From Pinus tabuliformis (Eukaryota; Streptophyta; Pinopsida; Pinales; Pinaceae): a DNA stretch of 64,000 nucleotides. The translations under genes were made by a program, and so were the position numbers. How positions within the stretch are numbered: the stretch's first letter is position 1; each line of letters starts with the position of its first letter. Of this stretch, positions 1 to 12,939 are shown piece by piece. The notes under the pieces were generated by a model. That model was not told the DNA's origin and ran no database searches. It saw only the letters and a list, made by a program, of their open reading frames with translations. Location: NCBI GenBank assembly GCA_031772625.1, contig CM062816.1, positions 828,550,556-828,614,555 on the forward strand, in the 5' to 3' direction.

Positions 1-770
1 TGTTATGTCGGCTCTGATTATATTATGACCCCTTAGACTCCAATATATAGAAAGGAGGCCTTGTCATTTGTATCATCCAAGAATTGTTAATTTGTGTAAT
101 GTAAAGGAGGTTTCCCCCTCGAAGAGGCTTATTTCTAAGGCGTTCATCTATCTTTTCTATATTTTTGTGAGTTGGTTTCATAACATAATGTATCCTTTCC
201 AATCTACTATTCTAAGAAATTGCATCATTGCATGTTTGTTCATGTATTTTCCTATGTTGTTTAACGCAAATGAATCATTATGCATGATTGCATTGTAAAA
301 AGTTTGTGCAATTATGCGTCGCAAATAGGGAACATCATATTTATTATTATCCATCAATTGGCATATTGTTTCAAAAAAACTTTCACCATAAATACTTTTG
401 AACCCAGAAAATCTCTTAAACATAGGTCTACCCATGATTTTTTCTATCTGCATCCATCCATGTTTTGTTTGTTCGTACATTGTTATATTTATTATATGTT
501 CATGATTAATTCCTATTGAATGCTTTTTCTTAAACATAAGTGGTTCAAAATGTCCGAAAATTGAATTTTGTCATGGAACAATATGTCATAACTTTTTTTT
601 GCATAAATTTGAATTAAAATGCAAATCATTTTTCATTGTTGCATTTGACCAATCTTATAAGAATCTTTATCTAGTTTGATAACCAATGTATACAAAATAT
701 GTCACCCCAAAGTCCTCGTTCTCCTCGAGCAATACTATTTAAAGCTAATTTTGTCATCTTTCCAAGTAAA
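1..770 (-). pseudogene. Uncharacterised broken coding remnant
   Basis: The longest open stretch (178-537, minus) reads 119 residues of ordinary composition, rich in Asn, Ile, Met and Lys, with segments such as IMGRPMFKRFSGFKSIYG and YDVPYLRRIIAQTFYNAI. Coding-like sequence seems to continue on both sides in other frames, so this looks like a decayed gene running off the left edge. Just upstream on the minus strand a GHFEPL stretch faintly recalls the end of OTU-type cysteine protease domains. That is only a resemblance by eye. I do not recognise the family. A transposon-borne or virus-derived origin is possible, as is chance in AT-rich DNA. Confidence 0.3.
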
Positions 771-1314
771 CATTCAGGCTATTTATACCATGCATTTGTA
801 TTAACGCATATATATTGAATTCACATTTGTAAGATAATATGGCTTCAACGTTCCCTTCATGTAAACAATTCCTAAAGTGTTCTGTTGTTCCTTCACCCAA
901 CTCTAAATGTAATAGAGTTCACATAGTATTGAAAAGGAAATATTCCACAACATATGAAAAATTGTTTAAACGAAATAGATTATGCAATCTTAGTATTGCA
1001 TATGTACCATTTCTTTCTATAGTAAACAAATTCTTCTCCATTGATGCTTTAGCAATCATGACTCAAGCACACTTGTTCATTGATGCTTTAGCAATCACAC
1101 TTCAAAAAAATTATAAATTCACTATTAGTTATTACTCGACGATAAGCACAACATAACGATGTGTAGGAAAATGAGCAAAAGGATATAAATACAACTGATT
1201 CACATAAAAATCATGTCTATCAACGAGATATAGAATCACAAAACAAATGAACAACAACATGCCTTATAAAAATATCATAAAATTTGTACCTGTTTTTGAA
1301 AACATATAATGTGC
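771..1314. other. Intergenic, no gene recognised
   Basis: This is AT-rich sequence. A plus-strand frame of 105 codons (839-1156) has no recognisable motif and contains a short direct repeat of about 21 bp at roughly 1038 and 1077 (sharing ATTGATGCTTTAGCAATCA). I treat the frame as chance. Confidence 0.4.
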
Positions 1315-1790
1315 ATAATTTTTATGCTAATGAGAAAAACGCACAGTTCTCAAAACAAAGTATCGATTCTGACAACTATGAGAAAAACCATTCGTAACGA
1401 GCCCTCCAAGAACTATGAACTATTCCAATATGCATTGGCAATATGCATGAAAAAAAAGAATGCATGATCAACACCTGTCAAATGCAACTACCAGCATGTT
1501 ACTTGTTAAAATTACATCACAAGATATTCATAAAACTTAGACCTTTTGATTTATGATTCATATGCTAACAAGCAAAATGCACAATTCTCAGAACAAACTA
1601 TCGATTCCAACAACTATGAGAAAAAATATCTGTAACGAACCTCCCTACAACTATGAACTATTCTAATAAGCATTGGTAATATACATGCCAAAAAATAATG
1701 CATAATCAATACTTGGCTAATGCAACTATCGAAACATTACTTGTTAAAATTATGTCACAAAAGCTTCATAAAACTTAGACTTTTTTCTTA
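1315..1790. repeat. Tandem duplication, two ~238-bp units
   Basis: Two adjacent copies lie at about 1315-1552 and 1553-1790. Landmarks recur at a constant 237-238 bp offset: ATGCTAATGAG/ATGCTAACAAG, CTATGAGAAAAA, ACTATGAACTATTC, TTACTTGTTAAAATTA and CATAAAACTTAGAC. The copies differ at perhaps 15-20% of positions, so the duplication is not recent. No coding potential is seen. Confidence 0.85.
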
Positions 1791-2260
1791 TGATTTGTGC
1801 CGGACAAAAAGTATCAGAAATAAGAAACACAACCTTTCTATGGCATAGTTTCACACCTTCACATTCACTCTCCCATCACATAGTTCTATGGCACACTTTC
1901 CTTCCGCACAATAATGATTTTTAAAGGACCAAAGCCACTTAATATCAATCACTCCATACAATGTATCACACAATTTCATATTTATTTAATTTTGTATGTT
2001 TCCATGATTCAAAGTACATATGTGTACATGATCTATCCTATCTAACATGTCTCACATTCAAACTAATTACATGCGGTCATTATACATGGAAATTAGAAAC
2101 ATAGAGTTAGATGACATTGAGAACATTGTTGATTAAGCAAGTGATTTTAAGTACATAATAGAAATGGCTAGCAAATTTCTCTTTGCACAATGCATTTAGA
2201 AGTTGCAAGTATTGTTTGAGATTTTGTTTCTTTACATGAACTTTTATCTCCAAAGTCAGT
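1791..2260. other. Intergenic, nothing recognised
   Basis: AT-rich sequence up to the edge of the gypsy element. I see no frame, repeat or RNA gene here. Confidence 0.5.
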
Positions 2261-3406
2261 TGTAATATTCCCCCTAAATAAAATTCTACTAAGGTAAATT
2301 CTAAAATTTTGCAATTTTGATGATGAACAATTTTGGGCCAAAACTTAGGAAAAGTCGGTATGTGGCATTAAATTAAATTTTGGTAGAAAAGGAGGTTGCA
2401 AACATGAGATCTAAAGGAAAATCAATTGAAAAGTGGAATATGGGGGCTACTCCAAGAGGGAATTCAAACGATTAGAAATCATGGAGCCTACGAGGAGGAA
2501 GGAGGAGCAACCTTTAGAAATAGAAGGTGAGGCCTCCATTTTGGAATTTTTGGACAATTTCAAATCTGAACCATAGTTTGCTTGTGTTTCTCAGCCAAAT
2601 CAACAAGTGCTACTTAGCACAAGGATTCTGGGTGGGAATCTCACCTCCTTCTTCAGTGGACTTCGGGTTCCACTCTAGGGGAGTTCATCTCTATTATTGC
2701 AGAGTTGTTTTAGAGACAATTGCAGGGAAAAATCATCCCATTTGTGAGTGGACTAGGTGCAGAAAAATAATTCCCACTCCTTGGGAAAGACAGCTACAGG
2801 GAAGATCCAGTTTCGCAAATTTGAGGGGATTCTCCCCTAGAATTTTGTTGGAAGATTGAGAAAGTTTGTAGGCCATATTTGGGAGAGAATTTTGAGGACA
2901 TAATTGTGCATTTTTGGCATGCGTCAAGGGTCATTGGCAAGGCCTGCATATGGGTCAGAGCAAGGATAATTTGTGGTGGAAAGGGGCTAGAGAAATCAAG
3001 ATAAATCTAGAGAGTAATTTGCAGATATTTTGGGCAGGTCCATTAGGGAATTTTGGGAGTTCTCTTCAACAATATTCCCGTGTTGAAGTTTCAAAATTTT
3101 CAAACATTTTGGAGGGAAAAAATATATTTCTCACCTAGCAGTAGCAATAGAAAATTTTTTGGGCCAACACAAATCATGGAATGGAGCCTAGTCAACACTT
3201 GGGCAACCTAGATTCCACCTGGGTTTGGATTTGCTTGTTGTAGCAAGATTAGGTTCATCTATTTCTATCTATTGCATTCCATTCCATCAATATAATCAAA
3301 TGGATCAGTATTTTGGTGCATATTGTATGGTGTAGTTGATATTTCTGGTTGCATGTTCATTGTTTTGCTTTTATTATCTCTTAATATTTCCATTAGGACT
3401 ATTGTA
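2261..3406 (+). repeat. 5' LTR of the gypsy element
   Basis: It starts TGTAATATTCC and ends just before the primer site. It aligns along its length with 9375-10559, sharing for example CTACTAAGGTAAATTCT and TTTTGGGCCAAAACTTAGG. In the first 200 bp roughly 8% of positions differ. Confidence 0.9.
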
Positions 3407-3407
3407 G

Positions 3408-3419
3408 CGGTATCAGAGC
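3408..3419 (+). other. Primer binding site, initiator-Met tRNA type
   Basis: The 12 bases CGGTATCAGAGC directly after the 5' LTR match the usual plant primer site TGGTATCAGAGC, complementary to the 3' end of initiator methionine tRNA, at 11 of 12 positions. The site fixes element orientation and the LTR edge. Confidence 0.85.
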
Positions 3420-5715
3420 ATTGATTTGGCTAGCTGTGTGGAAAAACCCTTTTCGATGATCCCCAAAGACAAGTAGAACGTAACTTACCGGGGGTAAAGA
3501 TACAGGAGAAGAGAAAGGGATTTGTAGATCAACCTCGATTCATAGGTTCTTGAGTGGGAGATAGAAGAGCAAAGATAGGGTATACTAAAAAATATGGCGC
3601 AACCTTCTAGACCCTTTTGAAGGTTTTGAATGAGGTGGTACAAGGGCATAGAATACGACGTAGGCGAAAAGGGAGATGTTGGTTGAGATGAGACAACATA
3701 ATCTTAACAAGGGCAACCATGGGGAGTTCATTACAGGAGAGCATTGAGGCACATCTCATCATGATGAAAGTACCAACCCACATAATCATCCCCACACTTA
3801 CAGTGGACCACACGGCTCTACTATGCCCACGTTTCTAATTGCATGGAGTGGAGGGCATCCATGTATGGATGAGATGCCCTTAGGGGATTATTTCTACAAG
3901 TATTAGACTATGGGAACAGAATTTTACGATGCTATAACCTTTCGTGATTTTTGCTAGCTCAAGCATGGAAATAAAGGAAAAGGGACCAACTGAACATCTC
4001 CGCATAATTTTGATTTACAACGCATAGGTGGGAGGTTATTCCTTCCTAATTTTGATGGCTCCTCTAAATACACCACTAGGGAATGGTTGGAAAAAATAGA
4101 CACCTATTTTCACCTTAACTAGATGACAGAAGTGGAAGCAATTAAGGTAGCTACTTTGCACTTGGAGGGAGACGCTCATGGCTGGTGGTACCATGGGTTG
4201 TCTACGTTGGGGCATGTTGGCGTAACCTTTTATGAGGAATTCACTAGGTGGGTGTTGGAGATTTTTTTACCTTAGAGACCCTGAGGCACACTTCAGAGAG
4301 TTAACCCAGCTCAAGCAAACAAGCAGCATAGAGAGTACATAACAGAATTATTGAGGGTGTCAGTGATGGTGTAAGATGTATCGGAGGCCAGGAAAGTCTT
4401 ATTGTTTGTGTTGGGCTTAGATAATCCCTTACATGGGCTAATGAGGTCGAACAAACCTACTACGCTCTAGGATGAAATGAGTAGAACAAAGGACTTTTAG
4501 GGTGCAATCCCTATGGCTAAAGCACTCGTGCCCATGCGACCCACCTTTTCACCTTGATGTAGAGACACCATGCCCCCACCACATAGGGATATGTCAAGGC
4601 ATGGGAAGTTGGATGATGAGACGAGGAGATACCTCCAGAGGAGGAAGTTGTGTTTCACATGCGAGGAAACATGGGCACCAGGGCATAGGTGTACGAAGGG
4701 AAAGGCCCATTACATAGAGGTGTTTTTATATAGTGAGCTAGAGGATGATGTAGAGAAGGAGGTAGAGGGAGGTGATAGTGAGCCACTTACTTCTAGAGGA
4801 GGAGGTCCACCTACCCTACCTAGAGGAGGCCCTTTCTTTCCCACATGAGGAATTATTGCATCATTTCAGTGAGTGCCAAAATACTTGACATTGAGGATTA
4901 GAGGCACAATGTAGGGACAATGTGTATCAATGCTATTGGATAGTGGGGCTACCCATAATTTCATTGATGGCTAGATGGTGGAGTGGAGAGGGATACACAC
5001 CGAGGCCTTTGAGGGATTTTCAGTCCTAGTGCCTGGAGACAGGACCATGAAATTTACAAGATACATCCCTAGCATGATTGCAACTATGGGGAACTACTTG
5101 GTGATTGATCAATTCTTTGTAGTTGACATTCCAGACATCAATGTGGTGATGGGTGTTCGGTGGCTCTACTCCCTTAGGTGTGTCACCATAGACTGGAGGA
5201 GGTTGGAGATGGAGTCCACATTGTCGGATGGGAAGCTAGTGTGATTGAGGGGTATGCATTCGTACCCACCTCGACCAGTGTCAATGAATAGGATGGAGGA
5301 AGATTTACAACATGGTAATAGAATGGGATATGGGTCTTAGGTTCTCGAAGGCAGGGGCTCAACCATGACCATCATACCCTAATATTTAGGTGATATTGGA
5401 TAGGTATGCAACAATTTTGGAGACATCTTTCCAAGAAGCCCACTATATAGAGGGTTTGAGCACATGATTGAGCTAGATACATACATTTATCACCATGGCA
5501 TACAGACTTCCTAAGGCTTACCGGGATGTGATTGAGTGGGCCATACAGGAGTTTCTAGATTTGGGGCACATCAAGCCCATTTCTAGTCCCTTCGCTTCAT
5601 CTGTAGTGTTGGTGAAGAAGAAGGATGGGACCCTCTGCATGTGCATTGACTATAGGGCCCTTAACAAGATGACCTTGAAGAATCGGTACCCAATTCCACA
5701 CATTAATGAGTTGAT

Positions 5716-6908
5716 GGGTGTGTTGAAAAGTGTGCAACAAGAAATGCTTGTTGAGAATGCAACAAGATGATGGAGCTTAGTGGAAAGGAGTCTCCTTCAC
5801 TAAGTGGGCCCGCAAGCTATTTTTGGCATAAGTCTATTTTTAGACTATGTCTATTTTTAGACATATGGATCATGTCTATGAGTTGCAAGATGCTGTTTAT
5901 GGATGATTGGTCATGTTGGGAAAAATAGATGGACTTCTATTTTTAGATCACAACGGAGTGACTGTCAGTCTAAATATAGAACAGTCGAATATTATTAGCC
6001 CTTAATAATATTTGGACTATAAACATTATCTTATTCTCTTGGAGCACTTCAGGATGAGCTACGGATGTGGCACATGCAGATCCTAGAAGGAAATACGTGG
6101 TTACCTATGGGATGACTGATCTTTACATGCAGGACTTCAATTAGAACTCAAGTGAGTTGAGTTTAGTGGACTGGAGGTGGAGTTAATGGAGTTGTGTTCA
6201 GTTTGACTTGGTTAAACTGGTTGTATTTAGTCCAACTGATCAATAGACTAAGTGATGAGTTGGGTGAATTAGTTATTAATTAATTCATAAATTATTAACT
6301 CATAATGCAACTGAAGAATACATCAGTTAACTCAGTGCATGGACAGTTCAGTGAAGACAGGTGGTAGAGATAAGTGAAAGGGTGAGTTGTAGCTGTCAGT
6401 TGTGCATGAGATTTGTACAAGATTGAGTATGCCCATGAGAATTTCCCAGTAGATAGCCTGTGCTCACGTGATTCCTAGTGTGAGTGACTTTTCCAAGGTA
6501 AATAAGAACTTGGAACGAGTTTGAATTCATTCATTCTTGAGCAGGTATTGAGATGTGGAGGCAGGCAAGCAGCGGGGGAGATTTGGAGATCAGATCTGAG
6601 CTGTATTGTGTGTAGCATGTGGAGATAGTACTGAGTACTTGTGAGGAGTATTGTACTATGTTTTGTTACATGATTCAATCACTATAATATACAGATAGTT
6701 GGGGTTTTTAGCGAGATGCTTTCCCTGGGAAAATTTTGTGTTGATATGTGTGATTGATGCTTCTATGTACGCCTGTGAATGTTTCTGCTTCTGTAAATTG
6801 ATGATCAACGTAGAGGAGGTTATGTATTATGCATGTTCCACTTATAAGTGTATAATCAGGATAATCTCTGTGAATATGTGTCATGATATTCAAAATTTCT
6901 ACAGGGTG
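5716..6908 (+). mobile_element. Solo LTR (copia-type) nested in gypsy pol, with target duplication
   Basis: The 1183-bp body (5721-6903) begins TGTTGAAAAG and ends TTTCTACA (TG...CA). It is flanked by a perfect 5-bp duplication GGGTG (5716-5720 and 6904-6908). It sits inside the reverse transcriptase region of the older gypsy element. Its ends, and an internal GGGGTTTTTAGC...CTTTCCCTGGGAAAA stretch, resemble the LTR of the copia element ending at 39344, so it is probably a related subfamily. No internal coding domain is present, as expected after LTR-LTR recombination. Confidence 0.9.
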
Positions 6909-9374
6909 AACTTAGAGGTGCCAAGTACTTCTCTAAGATAGATTTACGTTCGGGGTACCATCAGATTCGGGTGATGGAGAAGGATATCCCGAAGACGACA
7001 TTCAAGTGCCACTACGAGCACTTTGAGTTATTGGTGATGCCCTTCAGGAAAACCAATTCCTAAGCTACCTTCCACTCTTGCATGAACCATGTGCTCTACA
7101 AGAAGCTTCAAAGATATATCTTATTTTTCTTTCATGACATCATGATCTATAACAGGAAGTGGGAGGAGCATCTATAACACTTTAAGGAGGTGTTAGGCAT
7201 CCTAGAGGAGCACAAACTATATGCCAATATGTCTGAGTGTGAATTTGGACTGACATAGATGTTATATCTTAGCCATGTCATTGGGTAGGATGGGGTGTGA
7301 GTTCACTAAGAGAAGATTGGGGCCTTCTTGGATTGGCCTATGTCTAGGAATGTGATAGAGTTTCAGGCATTATTAGGAATATGTAATTATTACCAAAGGT
7401 TTGTGAGGGGATTTTCATGACTGGAAGCACCCATTAGATATTTGCTTAAGAAAAGGGAATTTGTGTGGACAGAGGTGGTGCCAGAGGATTTTGAGTGCCT
7501 CAAGAAGGTCATGTGTAGCTGCCCACTATCAGCTCTACAAAAATTTTCTTATCCCTTTGTCTTGGACTGTGATGCCTCTAGAGAGGGCATTGGGGCAGTA
7601 CTTATGCAGGGAGGACACCTGATTTCTTTTGAGAGTCGGAAGCTAGAGTCATACTAGAGACTGTACTCCATTTATGATAAGGAAATGTTGGCCATCATGC
7701 ATGCATTGGCCAAGTTCTAAACGTATTTGGTGGGAAACAGGTTTAAAGTGAAGACTAACCACAATAGTCTCTAGTTATTCTTAGAGATGAAGAAAACTAC
7801 AGGAGAGGCGGAAAAAATGGGTTAGTAAAATTTAGGCGTATGATTTCAACAAAGAATATGTCAAGGGCAAGAAAAATGTTGTAGCAGATGCATTATCTAC
7901 GAGGTCCATGACACTCTCGCTCATGAGAATTTCTCAATATTCGAGGGCATAGTTATTGGTTGAGTACTCCAAGGATTAACATGCATGCAAGATCCTCAAT
8001 GGCATAACAGGGGATGACTGATACAAGCTGAGTAATGAGGTGATATACTACAAGGATAGGATTTAATTGGTACCAGGCTCCCAATTGAGGGATAAGATTA
8101 TGCAAGATTCTCATGATTCACCTTTGGTATGGAATCAGGGGTTCCTAAAGACATACATCGCCATTATAGAGTGATTCACGTGGATGGGCCTCAAGAAGGA
8201 AATTCTAAGGAATGTTCAAAGTGTGATACTTATCATAGAAACAAAGGGGAGAAAACACACTCGAATGGCCTATTGTAGCCACTCCCTATTCCTGAGAGGA
8301 AATGGGAGAGTATCTCGATGGACTTCATAACGGGCTTTCCAGCAGAACAGGGGTGAGATTGCATTTATGTGGTAGTTGACAAGATGACTAAATTTGCGCA
8401 CTTCTTTGCAATTCCAACTCGGTATTCAGATTCACAAGTGGTTGAATTATTTTTTTGGGAGATTTTTAGGCTACATGGTCTCCCTAAGACCATTGTTAGC
8501 GACATGGAAAACAGATTCATGGGAGGTTTTTGGCAGGAGTTATTTCAATTTGTGGGGAAGGAGCTCACTCCTAGCACTAGCTATCACCCTTAGACGGATG
8601 GTCAGACAAATAATGAATAGGTGGTTGGAGGGCTACTTGCGCAACTATGTAACGTGACAACAATATGCATGGGTGAAGTGGTTGCACCTTGGAGAGTAGA
8701 ACTATAACACCAACTATCACATGTCTATAGGTATGTCTCCATTCCATGCTTTGTATGGTTATGATGCACTAACTTTTTCTAACAATACTTTTGGAGACAG
8801 CGGGACCCCGAGGGCCAAATATTAGATATGGGAGAGCCAGGATATCCTTAGGGCTCTCAAGGATAACCTGAAGACAACCCAAAACCAACAGAAGCTATAT
8901 GCATACAATGGCAGAGTAGGGAGGCACTTTGAGATTAGGGATTTAGTCTTTTTTAGAATCCAACTATAAAGGCAACCCACTCTTAACCATAAGGGCACAA
9001 AGAAACTCAAGCCACACTTTTATGGACTTTACAAGGTGACCAAATGAGATGGGGAGGTAGCGTATGAGCTGGAGCTTCCACCTGGGAGCAAGATAGACAA
9101 CATATTCCATGTCTCTTACCTAAACAAGGATTTGGGACAACAACTCACGATGGAAACATACTTTCCACCTATGGATGCTGAGGGGCACCTGATTTTGGTT
9201 CCCAAGGCCATCTTGAATACTAGGGAGAGGAAACTCTAAAGCATAGTCGTTAAAGACATTTTGGTGTGGCGAAAGGATCTGCCTAAGGAGGACGCCACAT
9301 GGGAGGGGGAGAAAATATTACAACACCCGAAATTGCAGTTTCTTGAGGAAAAACAACATTTGGGAGGGGAGGAC

Positions 9375-10559
9375 CGTAATATTCCCTCTAAATAAAATTC
9401 TACTAAGGTAAATTCTGATATTTTGCAATTTTTATGATGAATAATTTTGGGCCAAAACTTAGGAAAAGTGGGTGTGTGGCATCAAATTAAATTTTGGTAA
9501 AAAAGGAGCCTGCAAACATTAGAGCTAAAGGAAAAATCAATTGCAAAGTGGAATGTGGGGGCCACTCCAAGAGGGAATTTGAACTCCCTTGAGGAATTCG
9601 ACTTGGAGGAAAGAAGGAGAGAGAAGGAGGTCGAATTGTGGAGCATGTAAGGAGGAAGGAGGAGAAACGATTGTAAAATAGAAGGTGAGGCATCCATTTT
9701 GGTACTTTCTGGACAATTTCAAATTTGAACCATAGTTCGCTTGTGTTTCTCAGGTAATTCAACCGGTGCTGCTTAGCACAAATATTTCTGGGCGAGAATC
9801 TCACCTCCTTCTTTAGTGGACTTTGACTGCCACTCTAGGGAGTTCATCCATTGCAAAGTTGTTCCGAAGACAATTGTAGGGAAAATTTGTCCCAGTTTTT
9901 AGCAAACTAGGCACAGAAGAAGAAATCAAACTCCTTGGGAGAAATAGATATAGGAAAGATCGAGTTTTGAGAATTTGAGGGGATTCTCCCCTAGAATTTT
10001 GTTGGAAGATTGAGGGAGTTTGCAGGCTAGATTTGGGGTAGAATTTTGAGGGTGTAATTATGCATTATGGGCATGCACAAAGGGTCACTACCAAGGCTTT
10101 TGTAGGGGCTAGAGCAAGATAATTTGTGTTGGAAAGGGGCTAGAGAAATCGAGAGAAATATAGAGAGGAATTCACAAATATTTTGGGCAGGCCCATTGGG
10201 GAATTTTGGGTTATTTCTTCATAAGTTTTCCCATGCTGAAGTTTCATAATTTTCACAGAATTTTGGAGGGAAAAAATTATATTTTCTCCTAGCATCAGAA
10301 GTAGTAAAATTCCGGTCCAGAGAAAATCATGGATTGGAGCCTCATCAGTACTTGGGCAACCTAGATTCCACTTGGGTTTGGATTTTCTTGCTGTAGCAAG
10401 CATAGGTTCATATATTTCTATCTAGTGTACTCCATTCCATCAATATAATGAAATGTCTTAGTATTTTGGTGCATATTTTTTGGTGTAGCTGATATTTTTG
10501 GTTGCATGTTCATTTTTTTGCTTCTATTATCTCTTAAAGTTTCCACTAGAAATATTACA
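9375..10559 (+). repeat. 3' LTR of the gypsy element
   Basis: Partner of the LTR at 2261. It follows a purine-rich tract (GGAGGGGAGGAC) and ends AATATTACA. It is about 1185 bp and slightly longer than its partner. Confidence 0.9.
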
Positions 10560-10564
10560 TCGAC

Positions 10565-11600
10565 GTTCCATAAAATCACATCTTTAGCTTTCAACTGAGC
10601 TTTAATGGAATCTCTAAATATCACATGAAAACTAGGGAATCTTGAACATAAAGAAATGTAGTATGATGCTTCTTGTTATTGATAGCTAATATAGTTTTGA
10701 GATGGTGTTCATGCTTAGTTGAAAATTGACTATGTATTTTGCAACAAATCATAGATATGAAAGACAATCAACGCTTGAACAATTACAATTTTTCATTTCC
10801 ATCAAGCTCCCACACGGTACAACCTAAATGGATCTTTCACCCTTCAAATCCCTTCAGTTTTTTCCTGGTTGAACCATTCTTCCTCTATCTAGAAATAAAG
10901 CAGCCTTATGGCACCTCACCCTTTTTAGGTCTTTAGAGTCATCCTTCCTCCCTCTCCATCATTTGATTGTTGTTGTTGTTAATCGAACTCAAATTTCCAC
11001 CACTCCACTATAACGCATAGATTGCTCTAACATGTATTGATAGTACGTTACCTTTTAGTTATTTCATTTTAAGTTATTTTCCATTTAAAACTTTTACAAG
11101 TTTAGCTATCTGGAAGAGCAATTTCATAGAGCTTTGAATCTGTGTGAAATGGAGGATCTGCAAAGGATGTCGATCCATAGATGAATTTATTCTCCAAAAA
11201 GTTGGTATTGCATAAGATCACACCTTTGGCTTTCAATTGAGTTTGAATGTGATCTCTAAATATCATATCAAAAGCACGAAATGTTTAACATAAAGCACCG
11301 AAAGCCAATACAAATAAGAGATGTCATTCAAGCTCAATTGAAATTCGAGGATGTATTTTGCAATGAATCATGAATCTGAAAAAAAACAAATGCTTGAACG
11401 ATCACGATTTTTTCTCTCCATGGAGTGAAAGTTGTTCATTCAAGCATTTGTTAATAGTTGTACGAAGGTGTGGGTCCTTTACATGGTAGGGAGAGAATTT
11501 CTTTAGTTAACTTTTAAACTCTTTTCCATTTAGAACTTTTTTCAGATATAGCTATGTGGAAAAACAGTTGCATAGAACTAATTAATTGATCAAAGGTTGT
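10565..11600. repeat. Diverged direct duplication (~640-bp offset)
   Basis: Segment 10565-10810 recurs at 11208-11430 (ATCTCTAAATATCA, GTATTTTGCAA, CTTGAACAATTACAATTTTT / CTTGAACGATCACGATTTTT). Segment 11051-11137 recurs at about 11501-11580 (TTTCCATTTA, TAGCTAT.TGGAA). Order is kept, so this is one duplication of an unidentified sequence. Identity is about 75-80% by eye. No reading frame is preserved. Confidence 0.7.
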
Positions 11601-12939
11601 GCTCTCAGCTAATATGGAATTAACAAAAAAAAATCGTTATGTGTAAGGAAGAATGTGCGGAAGAAGGGATATGTGTGAGAAAAGAGTTGCAGAATGGACA
11701 CTTATTTCCAATACATTTATTTTTCATTTTCACAATGTAGCACAATAAGGAAGGATAAGCAAAGTGTCAAAAGTGTAGAACGACGAGCCAATACGTTAAT
11801 AGCAAGGAAACATAATGACATATTTACGACATGTCCTTAGATATATTGTTATCTATATTTTTAATCATCCCAATGCCTTCAATGCAATATTGACAGTGTA
11901 CAATCATTTGCTTTAGTTAAAAGTTTATGCAACAACAAAAGTGACAGTAATTAATCTAATGGAAATCGTGTTTGAACATGAAAGAATTACCATAAATTTT
12001 ATAGTAATGACAATTGAATTGAAAGAAAGCAGAGAACGTAAACAACCATTTTGACTCATTGGATATCAGGAGGATAAGAATAGAAAAGCATTATGCTAGT
12101 AGGAATTGGTATCAATTTTGGAGGTGGCACATGTATGCTACCCTTTTCGAGCTGAATTGAAAAAGATTCATTCACATTCGATACAAAAGTGTATCTATTT
12201 GGATATGCAATAGCTAATGTAATGATCATCTATTGAAAATGGAAAATGTTGCAAATCTACTAGAGTTATAAAGCACCAAACAATAGAACGAACCCAACAA
12301 GAACCAATAGAACAACCCTCAATTGTGACAAGAAAAATAGCACAATAATCGTACCAGGAATAGATAAAGCCACACTATTAATACAAAGAAAAGTTAAAGG
12401 AATGATAATGACAAAAAAAGTACAATGAGGAAGAGCCTATATTATTTACCAGTGTACTATGATTCAATCACACCAAGTGACTTTGAAGAGAATCCATTTT
12501 ATTATGAGGAGCCCCTCACAGGCCCTATTCAATTATAATGTTTTGTGCCAACAATATGGGAAAATGATGTGCTTCGAATGCACCAAAAATCTTGTTGGAC
12601 AAAAAAATGATAACTTTGATCAACTTGTTGTTAATGGTGATACCATATGCCCATATTCTTAGCACATAACATTATAATTGAGAAAATGAAAAATTTGGTC
12701 AATGATCCATCATATTGATTGAATGGATGTAATTTTTACGAAATTGAAACTTATTAATGATTAATAGTTTCTATCTTATTTAAAAGGAAATAGTGATGTT
12801 TCTTATTTAATGTTTATTAAAGTCCTTATTGCCATAAATTAATGTTTCTTATTTAAAAGGAAATAACAATATTTCGTATTTAATGTTTATTAGAATTGAT
12901 GTTCTTATTTAAGTTAATTTTGTGTTTTCAGAATAAAAT
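11601..12939. other. Intergenic AT-rich, short 73-bp duplication
   Basis: No gene is recognised. A 67-codon plus frame at 12459-12662 has no known motif. Near 12774 and 12847 a ~70-bp unit starting TCTTATTTAAAAGGAAATA is repeated in tandem. Confidence 0.45.

Larger units (their letters stand above)
2261..10559 (+). mobile_element. Ty3/gypsy chromovirus LTR retrotransposon (fossil)
   Basis: Two ~1.15-kb LTRs flank a gag-pol interior in Ty3/gypsy order. The parts are: Met-tRNA-like primer site ~3409; gag capsid ~4030-4270; gag zinc knuckle near 4645-4692 (CFTCEETWAPGHRC); aspartic protease ~4925-5240 (LLDSGATHNFIDG); reverse transcriptase ~5490-7290 (VLVKKKDGTLCMCIDYRALN, then [15 protein letters not shown] after a nested insertion); RNase H ~7440-7900; integrase core ~8300-8600 (GLPKTIVSD); chromodomain-like tail ~9230-9350 (EDATWEGEKILQHP); purine tract ~9363-9374. 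The tail places it among plant chromoviruses. It is clearly broken, with more than ten breaks. About a tenth of LTR positions differ, so it is old. No clear target duplication is seen. Confidence 0.95.

Noticed and set aside
839-1156. 105-codon frame starting MASTFPSCKQF
   Set aside because: It contains a repeated DNA word, has no recognised domain and lies in AT-rich DNA beside tandem repeats.
9482-9804. Overlapping minus-strand frames of 61-105 codons in the gypsy 3' LTR
   Set aside because: They lie within an LTR, are absent from the partner LTR in the same form, and have no motif.
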